A DNA stretch of 64,000 bases from JAVVHH01 sp965199665 (GTDB lineage Bacteria > Pseudomonadota > Alphaproteobacteria > Acetobacterales > Acetobacteraceae): positions 3,224,001 through 3,288,000 of the forward strand of contig OZ241208.1 in NCBI GenBank assembly GCA_965199665.1, in the 5' to 3' direction. Shown here one piece after another: positions 42,642 through 50,426 of the stretch; within the stretch, counting starts at the first letter, position 1; each line of letters starts with the position of its first letter. Below the pieces are notes generated by a model. It saw only the letters and a program-made list of their open reading frames with translations, ran no database searches and was not told where the DNA came from. Position numbers and translations under genes: made by a program.

Positions 42642-43598
42642 CTAGGACGCTCGCCGCCGCGAGCGGCTTGCGGGCTCGGCAACCGGCTCCGCCGCTTTCG
42701 CTTTTTTGCCGCCGCCTTTAATCGGAAGCTTCAAGCCCGGCTGTTGGCGTTGCTCCTCGGCCGCCCTCTGAGCACGCTTCGCGGGCGCCTTTGCCGTGGC
42801 CGCCACTGCAACTGGCTTCATCGGCTCGCCCAGACTCTGCCGAAGCGCCGCCATCAGGTCGATGACGTTACTGGCCAGTGGCGCTAGCGCGTCATCATGG
42901 ACCGGCTCACCCTGCACCTTGGCATCCAGCATGGCCCGCAAGCGCGTCTCGTATCGATCTTCAAGGTCCGCCGGATCGTAAGCGCTGGTCTGACGATCGA
43001 TCAGCTGAACCGCCAGTTGCACCATCGCCGGGTCGCTCGTCGCGTTGGCGATACGCTGGAACAGCGGTTCGGCATCGTTCAGATCCCGCTGCTCGCTCAA
43101 GGTCTGTGCAATGAGCACTTTGCCAACTACTCGTAGCGAGATGGTGCGTTCCCGCTGGCCAATAACGACGCGGCTGATCGCCACCCGGCCAGTCTTCTCG
43201 ATCGCCTCCCGGAGAACGACATAGACGTCCTCGCCGGCTTTTCCATCCGGTGCCAGATAGTAGGACGAGTCGTAGTAGATAGGGTCGATGGACTCGGCCG
43301 TGACAAACTTGTCGATCGTCATCATGCCGGTGCTCTCAATCTTTACATTCTCGAGGTCTTCGTCAGTGACGATCACATAGCGGTTCTTGGCAAATTCGTA
43401 GCCCTTGACCGTGTCCCCGCGCGATAACGGCTCCTCGGTCACAGCGTCCTGGGTAACCATCTTGATCCGATTGCCCGTCCTCGGATTGATCATGTTGAAG
43501 CGGATCGCGTTGCGCTCGGTCTTAGCGCTGTAGAGCGCCACCGGGCACGAGACGAGCGCTAGACGGAGATGTCCGCGCCAGATTGGACGTTGAGCCAT
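42642..43598 (-). CDS. ku: Ku protein, non-homologous end joining
   Basis: A 318-residue bacterial Ku, which binds DNA ends as a homodimer and recruits ligase LigD. It starts IWRGHLRLALVSCPVALYSA and continues with NPRTGNRIKMVTQD, then VTDEDLENVKIESTGMMTID and FVTAESIDPIYYDSSYYLAP, all hallmarks. The C-terminal extension is Lys/Arg/Ala-rich (KAPAKRAQRAAEEQ). No ligD lies in the window. It is convergent with the SRAP-hydrolase unit, giving a small DNA-damage neighbourhood. Confidence 0.95.
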   Translation of the reverse strand: MAQRPIWRGHLRLALVSCPVALYSAKTERNAIRFNMINPRTGNRIKMVTQDAVTEEPLSRGDTVKGYEFAKNRYVIVTDEDLENVKIESTGMMTIDKFVTAESIDPIYYDSSYYLAPDGKAGEDVYVVLREAIEKTGRVAISRVVIGQRERTISLRVVGKVLIAQTLSEQRDLNDAEPLFQRIANATSDPAMVQLAVQLIDRQTSAYDPADLEDRYETRLRAMLDAKVQGEPVHDDALAPLASNVIDLMAALRQSLGEPMKPVAVAATAKAPAKRAQRAAEEQRQQPGLKLPIKGGGKKAKAAEPVAEPASRSRRRAS

Positions 43599-43810
43599 AC
43601 GATTAGCACCGCGCCAGATAACGCATGACTGAGTAAAACACGGCGCGGTTGAAGGTTCGGTAAGTAAAATGAGCTCGGTGGAGTCGTTGGTTCAGCTTCG
43701 ACCTGTATGTCTCTCGTTGGGCTCGATTCAGGGTGGCGTGCGCCCAGCTCGCACGAATTCGTGAGGCTAGAGCCCCTGTGCGGAGTGACCGTTTGATGCT
43801 CGCCACCGGC

Positions 43811-44008
43811 TCAGTGACCGCGTTGTGATTGGACCAGCGCCTCCCGGCAGAAATCGATGAGCGCCCGCACCTTGGCAGGGACGTGATGCCGAGGTTCTGA
43901 TGCACCGCATCGAGTGGAAAAACCTCGTCGGGGAACATTGACCCGAAGCGGCTCTCCCAATGGATACATAGGACCATACGGCAATACACAATCAAAAGTT
44001 GTGGGCAA
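43811..44008 (-). pseudogene. LysR-family regulator, C-terminal remnant
   Basis: The frame ends PRHHVPAKVRALIDFCREAL, the typical last strand and helix of LysR effector domains. The DNA-binding part is absent and the sequence either side is disordered in frame. The rest of 43599-44069 holds no recognisable gene. Confidence 0.5.
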
Positions 44009-44100
44009 AGGTGATCGAGGAGCGCTAAGCTCCTGGATTGGCTAGCGCGGCCCGAAAAGCCATTAGCTTCGGAGCTGTCGCAAAGTTAGGAGACCTCTAT

Positions 44101-44192
44101 GATCGCCAACCACACCTCTCTGCTTGCCGGCATGCTAGTCGGCTTGTCTGTCGCGATGCCGACGGCCCCATGAACCTGCTCTGCATCCATTG
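44101..44192 (+). pseudogene. 5' fragment of duplicated lysE-type gene
   Basis: Encodes IANHTSLLAGMLVGLSVAMP, then a single-base deletion (GACGGCC for GATCGGCC) breaks the frame. Homology stops at about 44192. Confidence 0.8.
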
Positions 44193-44359
44193 TCTTGTTA
44201 TACCGGTCAGATATGGAGATTTGCTTCTTAGACCGACAAGCCTGCCATATACGAGGTATGGTCGAGCTACGCTCACCTTACAGCGGGATCGTTGCTTACC
44301 TGGTAGAGTGTTTACGGCTAAAAGTCTTGGCTTCATAACGTGTTAGCAGACGTCCAACC

Positions 44360-44704
44360 CTACAACTCGCCAATAAGGTCGGTAAGCCGAGCCGAGAGTT
44401 GATAGACGCTGTCAAAGCTTCCAAGAGGGGTGAAGTCGTCCCCCTGAACTTGCCACAACTCCAGGCACTCCGTCTTGCCTGTGATAGAAAACGACTTCTC
44501 GTTTCCACTCTCGACCAGCGAAGTGACAAGGAGCGAGAGATACCCGTCATAGTCGTCGAACGTTTGGACATCCCATGTCGGCTCAGCGCTGCGAATGATC
44601 TCCGTGAGCCTGTCGGCTTGGTCGAGTGTGATGCTGCTCAGCGCACGGATGACCGCTGCATCCTGGTTGACGGCAGATCTGCGGGGCTGATTTTCAGTCA
44701 TCAT
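44360..44704 (-). CDS. Conserved ~110-residue protein, paralogue of 37329-37664
   Basis: A 114-residue protein sharing VIRALSSITLDQADRLTE, WDVQTFDDYDGYLSLLV, SITGKTECLELWQ and LSARLTDLIGEL with the first copy. ATG 44704 or ATG 44701 may start it. It lies on the opposite strand within the segment that splits the duplicated exporter gene. Function unknown. Confidence 0.65.
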   Translation of the reverse strand: MMTENQPRRSAVNQDAAVIRALSSITLDQADRLTEIIRSAEPTWDVQTFDDYDGYLSLLVTSLVESGNEKSFSITGKTECLELWQVQGDDFTPLGSFDSVYQLSARLTDLIGEL

Positions 44705-44792
44705 TTTGGATCATAGCCGACTTTTTTAGCCGGGTCTTTATCGGTGCGACGAGCGTCGAGGCACAAAATCAAGGGATTTTGGTTACCAAAAA
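44705..44792 (-). promoter_or_regulatory. Conserved operator and 5' leader of the 44360-44704 gene
   Basis: The palindrome TTTTGGTTACCAAAA (44777-44791) is 72 bp upstream of the start. Reading the minus strand, the leader keeps GCCTCGACGC, the CGAC/GTCG hairpin with a changed loop (44747-44758) and a CCGG/CCGG-type pairing near 44717-44733, in the same order and spacing as at 37237-37328. It also sits where the truncated exporter frame resumes. Confidence 0.5.
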
Positions 44793-44802
44793 GGACGGCT
44801 CC

Positions 44803-45279
44803 ATGAACACCATCCACGCCGGGATCATCATCGCAGGTCTCGAAAGGCTAGCGCCGTTGATGGCGAGCGCGGGCCGCCTGCTTGGTTTTGTCGGAGGTTT
44901 GTTCTTGCTCTGGTGTGCGGCCAGGACGCTCTTGCGACCGCGTACATCACTGTCACGGTCGGGTGCGACTCAGCTCTCGCCGGTGACGGCTTATGGAACG
45001 GCGCTGACCTTCAACGCCATCAATCCAATGTCGCTGGGGTTGATGCTGGCTCTCCTGTCATCGGTCATCGAGATATCGGAACTATCTCTTGCTCGGGTGG
45101 CGATGCTGCTGCTGGGCGTGTTTACGGCCATAGTCGCTTGGTGGGTCTGCCTTGCGAGCGGCGTCGACCTGCTGAGGTCTCGGCTCAGTCCGGGAATGCT
45201 CTTCGTCGTGAACCAGATCGCCGGTATCGGGCTGCTCATCTACGGCACAGTGGCGTTTGTCCGATCGGCGAGCTTGTAG
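44803..45279 (+). pseudogene. LysE-type exporter, 5'-truncated copy
   Basis: From ATG 44803 the frame gives 158 residues identical but for one change (Ala to Val in SLARVAMLLL) to the C-terminal part of the 26264 protein. The first ~50 residues with the conserved PIGPMG motif are missing. TTG 44779 would add eight residues. It is unlikely to function. Confidence 0.8.
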
Positions 45280-45334
45280 AACGACGTCGAGCCACGCAGC
45301 CCGTAGCGCCCGCTTTCATCAGGAGTGTGCTCTC

Positions 45335-45535
45335 ATGCTCATGCGCGACATATATTGCAGCGCCAACATCCTGCTGAAGCAGCACGGGCCCGCTGCCAAG
45401 TCATACGCGACCCAACGTCTTGAAGAACTACAGGCGGTAGGCGACGAGAAAGGGGCTGGGGTCTGGATGGGCATCGTCGACGCGATCGCGGTGTTGGAAT
45501 CGATTGAACCGCCGGCCGGGCAGTCAACCCACTAA
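45335..45535 (+). CDS. Small helical protein, second copy of 26946-27146
   Basis: The coding sequence and ribosome binding site are the same as in the first copy. It could be expressed, though the promoter upstream of the exporter is not retained. Confidence 0.55.
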   Translation: MLMRDIYCSANILLKQHGPAAKSYATQRLEELQAVGDEKGAGVWMGIVDAIAVLESIEPPAGQSTH

Positions 45536-45683
45536 CCACCTCAGGGCAGCCAGCATAGTTGCTTGCGAAGAGCCGGCGGGCACGGCGAACTAGACGTATG
45601 TTTTCACGCGACGCTATCCTGTCGCGTGTAACATTTTGAGCTTTGCATGTGATGGTTGTGCACCTTTCACCGGCGGTTCGCAG

Positions 45684-46055
45684 ATGATCGTTCCTGCTGA
45701 CGAGCGGGCGAGAGATCTCCTTAGGGAGGGTGGACCGACCGAGGCCTGGCAGACAGCGACGCGAGAGGCCATCGACGCCCACCTCGCCAACGATCATGTC
45801 TGTCGTGACTACTGGCGAGCCGTTCAAGGCGTGCTCGGTCTGATCGCCCCGCGCCCAGGTCCAGGCAATCGGGATATCTACCGGTCTGCAAAGCTCCTTA
45901 TTGCCCGACATGGAGCTGAAGAGGCGTGGCGCCTGGTGATGAGGCAGGCGGATGAGGACGAAGGCCTGGCGCAACAAGCCACCACGCTCCGCATCGCGGA
46001 CGCGGTTCATGCCATGTCTCCAGGAGGACCAGAAGAGGGGCGGACGGAATTCTAA
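45684..46055 (+). CDS. Small helical protein with two related halves, second copy of 27295-27666
   Basis: The sequence matches the first copy over the whole gene, including the 27247-type TTG alternative start (45636). Confidence 0.55.
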   Translation: MIVPADERARDLLREGGPTEAWQTATREAIDAHLANDHVCRDYWRAVQGVLGLIAPRPGPGNRDIYRSAKLLIARHGAEEAWRLVMRQADEDEGLAQQATTLRIADAVHAMSPGGPEEGRTEF

Positions 46056-46185
46056 GAAGTTAGAGTTTGCCCATCAAAGCCGCACAATGGAGCCAGCGAC
46101 CACGGTAAACGAGTGGGCAGCGCGACGGTGTCGCTCAAGAGCGAATACGCTGGTCCGCGGTCTCTGAAGAACTTATCATGAACAC

Positions 46186-46716
46186 ATGGCCGATCAGATC
46201 GTCATCACCGAGAAGACCAGTCAGGCGAAAGACATCCGCGACGCCGTGGGTCACCGCTACGGCACCATCCTGCCCGCCGAAGGCCACCTGTTCGATCTGG
46301 TCGAGCCCGAAGCTGTCGACCCCGCCTGGAAACGGTGGAGCCGATCGAGCGGGGTCTGGCCCTGTTCGACGTGTTGCAGAAGGCGGATCCGGCGCTCGTC
46401 GATCCTGGCGTCACGGCTCGGTTGGAGCGGCTGCTGGACGAGGTTCTGATCGGACAGACAGAGATGATGGGGGCCATCGACGCCGTTTGTGCCCAGGCCT
46501 CGCGCATCATCGGACGGCTGACCGAGCACGCTGCCAGCGGCGTCGCACCGCTGGTCGATGCTTCTCATACCGCGCTGGGTGCGGCCGGCCCGGTGCGGCC
46601 GTCGACGCCGGCGATGAAGGCCTACGTGGTAAGCCTGGCACAACAGCTTGGCCGTAAACCGCCCCGTGGTTACGCCAGCTCTAGGCGATCTGTCGGGCCT
46701 TTCTGGACAAGCATGC
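46186..46716 (+). pseudogene. topB copy with 1459-bp internal deletion
   Basis: Codons 1-51 of topB are joined to the region of codons 539-663 at about 46341. The loss is not a multiple of three, so the frame shifts and stops at 46449. The Toprim DxDxE motif and the active-site tyrosine are gone. A further 1-bp loss occurs at 46682 (CTAGGCG for CTAGCGCG). Confidence 0.9.
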
Positions 46717-46777
46717 TCTGGTCCTCGCGATGGGCCAGAGCAAACTCCAAGATGGATTAGGTCAGAGGGGCAATGTC

Positions 46778-47110
46778 AACACAGGATCCCGAGATCCTAA
46801 TGCCGGCGCAGGATGGCGTGGGACGTCAGTTCAGTGCCGTTGTCGCTGACGCTCATCTTTAGACACATCCGCGCCCGTCAATCAGGCTGCGAGTTAGTCT
46901 AATACGAATTCATGTTGACAGTGCGCTCGTGCTCTATACTTGCCATTTGAAAGTCGATATATCAGTGCTTCGTAATGCGCTCTCTCTTAAGTTCCGAACT
47001 GTGATTAAGAGGCGCACTGAAGAGCTTCATTTGAAATTATTTGATGCAGGATAACGTTCTGACTACTTAGCCTATGATCAAATGGCCGATGCACAATTCA
47101 TGAGGAACAT
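46778..47110 (-). pseudogene. Remnant of IS3 orfB joined to the 3' end of a LysR gene
   Basis: The minus strand gives VSDNGTELTSHAILRR (IS3 transposase core) followed by stops. Upstream on the same strand are traces of a LysR C-terminus (RESALRSTD-like). The whole stretch aligns with 63021-63355, where the LysR gene is intact, so both derive from one ancestral junction. The rest of 46717-47381 is AT-richer and holds no gene. Confidence 0.6.
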
Positions 47111-47381
47111 CCTGGCATAAACAGGCTCCGTTTCGAACCAGCCCGCGGCATCCATACAAGTAACAACTTTTGAGCCTACGCTCGATTAAATAGACAGTCT
47201 CAAGTTCTAGAGCGTACTTTTATTTAGGACTGATGAGCAATCTACCCCAGCAGGAGTGTAAGATTTCATCAGTCGTTTACAAAAATAGATTGATCGGCAA
47301 TCCCTGATTTTACTTGATGGTAGGACTACGTCGTTGCTACACCGACTTAGTTAACCAGCTCTGAGTCAGCCATGAAGAGAC

Positions 47382-48464
47382 ATGTGTCAGGTCTTTCGCC
47401 TGAAGGCTGTCCTCCAAAGATTGCGAGATTTGTTTGAGGCTACGAACTTGATCGAGATCGCATACTACAAAGTGCAGGGTGGAAACTTCGGCGACGATCT
47501 GAATGAAGCCTTGTGGCCTCATATTCTGCCTCCTGAAGTTTACAATTCCGAAAGGCTTCTTCTCGTTGGAATTGGAAGTATTCTGCATACAGACTTCCTA
47601 AAACGACTTACAAACAACAAGCGCAAGATAGTTGTCGTTGGCTCTGGCGTATGTTACGGTAAGCTCGGTGCTATCCCAAGCTCTATCGATGTTAGAGCGC
47701 TACGTGGTCCGCTATCGGCGGCAATAGTGGGTAACTCAGAGGCATCTGTTACAGACGGAGCTGCTCTTCTTGCGTTGCCGAACGCACGCGCGGCACTAGT
47801 GCCGATGTCAACTTCCAAGAATGACGTCCTGTTCATGCCTCATCACGATTCATTCCAATTTAGCAATTGGCATCTCGCTGCTAAACAGGCTGGACTAAGT
47901 GTCGTAGATCCGAGAAACGCAGTGACCGCGATTTTAGAAAAATTCGCGTCAGCTAGATTGGTGATTGCGGAAGCGATGCATGGCGCGATCGTCGCTGACA
48001 CTTTACGTATCCCTTGGATACCGGTTTCATCGTCCTTGCGTACACAGTCCTTCAAGTGGAATGACTGGACGATGTCGATGGATATGCCTTTTGAGCCAGT
48101 TCGGATACCTAGCAGTTCAATCAATGACGGGTTAGCTCGTCGAATTGACAGAAAAGGAGCTCCGTCCTGCACGGACTGGCGCTTGGCTTACAAGACTCAA
48201 AATCATGACGAGTTCACAAAGAGTTACAATGATCAATACGTTGAAAATGTCGGGATAGGGAGGGAAGTACCACCTGCAAAGCGGGTCGTTCGGAACGTTG
48301 TAAAACAGCTAAGTCCAGCATTTGATGCTCTTGCAGTATATAGGGCGGCTAAGTCTCTTAGAAAATTGTCAGAGAGCCCTGGTTACTTGAGCAAAGAGTC
48401 TGTGTTTCAAGACAGGCTGCGCAAGCTGGTCGATAGAGTCGACTCCCTAAGATCATTGTCCTGA
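47382..48464 (+). CDS. Polysaccharide pyruvyl transferase family protein
   Basis: A 360-residue protein with the family start IAYYKVQGGNFGDDLNEALW and later motifs LLLVGIGSIL, VVVGSGVCYG, RALRGPLSA and LVIAEAMHGAIVADTLRIPW. Such enzymes add pyruvate ketals to exopolysaccharide sugars. ATG 47382 is used; the ribosome binding site is weak (GAAGAG). The gene is visibly less GC-rich than its surroundings and has no polysaccharide neighbours, suggesting transfer. Confidence 0.85.
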   Translation: MCQVFRLKAVLQRLRDLFEATNLIEIAYYKVQGGNFGDDLNEALWPHILPPEVYNSERLLLVGIGSILHTDFLKRLTNNKRKIVVVGSGVCYGKLGAIPSSIDVRALRGPLSAAIVGNSEASVTDGAALLALPNARAALVPMSTSKNDVLFMPHHDSFQFSNWHLAAKQAGLSVVDPRNAVTAILEKFASARLVIAEAMHGAIVADTLRIPWIPVSSSLRTQSFKWNDWTMSMDMPFEPVRIPSSSINDGLARRIDRKGAPSCTDWRLAYKTQNHDEFTKSYNDQYVENVGIGREVPPAKRVVRNVVKQLSPAFDALAVYRAAKSLRKLSESPGYLSKESVFQDRLRKLVDRVDSLRSLS

Positions 48465-48488
48465 CTTTAGATTTTCAGGCTGTCCTAC

Positions 48489-48866
48489 ATGCTCGCGAAA
48501 CGGGCTCTAACAATTTCCCTCAATGCAAAGCCGGTGCGTGCCGTTCCCCTCTTATGGCAGAATATTGGGCATTTAAAAGGAAACTTTTTATCAGCCGCTT
48601 CGAAACTCAAGTACGCCCAAAGAGAATCGTGTGTTAGAGTTTCTCAAATCGCCGGACTTTTCCTTGCTGTGATCAGTAGCGGTTACGTCCTGAGAGTTGG
48701 CTTTTATCGTGTCTTTCATAGTTCTGATCTTATTTGGGTAGGTATGGTGGCTTTAAGCTTGATGCTCTTAGCCCCCCGAGCGCTCTACCTGCAGACACGT
48801 CGTGGCGCTTTTCTCTTGTATGCTTCTCGATTTCGCTGGCGTCGTATGCGTCCAACTGCCTGCTGA
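48489..48866 (+). CDS. Hypothetical protein with two hydrophobic segments
   Basis: A 125-residue frame beginning 24 bp after the pyruvyl transferase, with similar base composition. Hydrophobic stretches are IAGLFLAVISSGYVLRVGF and LIWVGMVALSLMLLAPRAL. It could be a small membrane partner, or a fragment of a larger protein. No family is recognised. From 48867 to 49152 nothing further is supported. Confidence 0.4.
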   Translation: MLAKRALTISLNAKPVRAVPLLWQNIGHLKGNFLSAASKLKYAQRESCVRVSQIAGLFLAVISSGYVLRVGFYRVFHSSDLIWVGMVALSLMLLAPRALYLQTRRGAFLLYASRFRWRRMRPTAC

Positions 48867-49152
48867 CCGGGATAATGGGATCAAGGATGCTATCGTTGTC
48901 CATGACGTGTCTCCACAGGCGGAGACCCCCGCGGAGGTGGGGGTTCTTGACAGCGTGTTCCGAGCCTGGGGCTCAGGCGGTGGCGAGAGGTCCTACTGAA
49001 CTCTCGTCGCACGCGCGGGAACACGGCTGACCCGCCGCGGGTGAAGCGGCCTCGGCGTCGGTCTGGGATGTCGAAGAAGGACGTCATGGCTTCCGAACCG
49101 TGCCGATCGTGGCGAAACCCGTCAAGATCGATCCCACCAGGGCGGAGTAGCT

Positions 49153-50193
49153 TCAGCCGACTCCTAGAGCCGCTCCTAGCTGTAGCAGCGGCTTGCCTAT
49201 GCTACGGCGCTCCTCAAGAGCTTCGTGGGCCTGCTCGACTTCGTCTAGCTCGTAGCGATCAGAAATCTCCAGGGAAAGCGCCCCGTCCAGGATGGCGCCG
49301 AATACGTCGGCAGCACGACGGCGGATGGTTGCGGCGTCGGGCAGGTAATCGGCCAGGCGGGGGCGGGTCAAAAACAGCGAGCCGGCTTCGCCGACTTCGA
49401 TCGGGTTGAGGTCGTCGACGTTGCCACCCACGCTGCCAAAAGCCACAACAAGGCCCTGCCTGCGTGTGGCTCGCATGCTGTCGCGCAGGGTGGGCTTGCC
49501 GATCGGGTCAAATACCACATCCACCCCGCGACCATTTGTGGCATCGCGTACGCGGTCAGCAAAGGCGCCATTTTCATACAGGAAAACAGCAGTGGCGCCT
49601 CGTTGCCGAGCTACGTCTGCCTTGGCTTCGGTGCTGGTGGTGGCGAACACGGTGGCGCCGAGCCGGTTACCGAGCTGAACTAAAAGCTGACCTATGCCGC
49701 CGGATGCGGCGTGAATTAGGCAGGTCACGCCCGGGCCGAAGCGGCCGAGATCGTAAGCTAGATAGTGCGCCGTAAGCCCGTGGAACATCGAGGCTGCCGC
49801 GTGATCTAGTGACAACGCGTCCGGCACGGGCACAACCCGCCAGGCCTCCACAACCGCGAATTCGGCGTAGCTGCCCCAAGACAGGCAGTAAGAGACCCGA
49901 TCACCAAGCGCGAAATCAGTAACACCCCGGCCTAGCGCCTGAACCGTCCCAGCACCCTCAATTCCGAGCGTGGTCGGCATCACCTGAGGGTAAGTTCGCG
50001 ACGCGGCGTATTTGCCCTGCCGCGTATGGATGTCCATGAAGTTGATACCTGACCAGGCAAGCCGGATGAGCACTTCGCCGGGCCCTGGTGTGGGCACCGG
50101 CAAGTCTCGTCGCACGAGGACATCAGGACCGCCGTAACGATCGATCTGGATGGCTCTCACACACGTCGCGTCCCGCTGTAGACGCTTGGCCAA
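49153..50193 (-). CDS. NADPH:quinone oxidoreductase (zinc-independent MDR family)
   Basis: A 346-residue medium-chain reductase of the quinone oxidoreductase class: RAIQIDRYGGPDVLVRRDLP start, GIEGAGTVQALGRGV, NADPH loop HAASGGIGQLLVQLG, and no zinc-binding Cys cluster. It reduces quinones or enones. Start TTG 50193 has AGGAGG seven bases upstream; GTG 50160 is an alternative. Last gene of the unit running 53506 to 49153. Confidence 0.88.
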   Translation of the reverse strand: MAKRLQRDATCVRAIQIDRYGGPDVLVRRDLPVPTPGPGEVLIRLAWSGINFMDIHTRQGKYAASRTYPQVMPTTLGIEGAGTVQALGRGVTDFALGDRVSYCLSWGSYAEFAVVEAWRVVPVPDALSLDHAAASMFHGLTAHYLAYDLGRFGPGVTCLIHAASGGIGQLLVQLGNRLGATVFATTSTEAKADVARQRGATAVFLYENGAFADRVRDATNGRGVDVVFDPIGKPTLRDSMRATRRQGLVVAFGSVGGNVDDLNPIEVGEAGSLFLTRPRLADYLPDAATIRRRAADVFGAILDGALSLEISDRYELDEVEQAHEALEERRSIGKPLLQLGAALGVG

Positions 50194-50426
50194 ACACCAT
50201 CCTCCTGTTGAGGAAAGGTGTGCTCACCAACCAAACGATTTCGAGTTCGGATCCATGGCAAGGTTCCAGCTTTCAGCAAATGGCGAATCAACCGAACCGC
50301 TTCCTTCCCGACCACGCAAAGACACGGTGCACGAGCAGGCCGCTGCCAGAACTGATGTGGCGGGTGGCACGAAGCTCATGCTCCAACACGGCCAGCGCGT
50401 TGCTCATCGTCCTTCGTCCGCTTTCT

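Larger units (their letters stand above)
44070..46716 (+). repeat. Segmental duplication, rearranged copy (pairs with 26235-29787)
   Basis: 44070-44192 repeats the 5' end of the LysE-type gene with a few changes and a 1-bp deletion. 44801-46340 repeats 26412-27951 almost exactly, and 46341-46716 repeats 29411-29787 with more substitutions. A 610-bp segment with a different gene sits in place of 26358-26411, and 1459 bp of topB are deleted. Confidence 0.95.

Noticed and set aside
46911..46940. TTGACA followed by TATACT as a sigma-70 promoter
   Set aside because: The spacer is only 14 bp and the sequence lies within a decayed IS3/LysR remnant.
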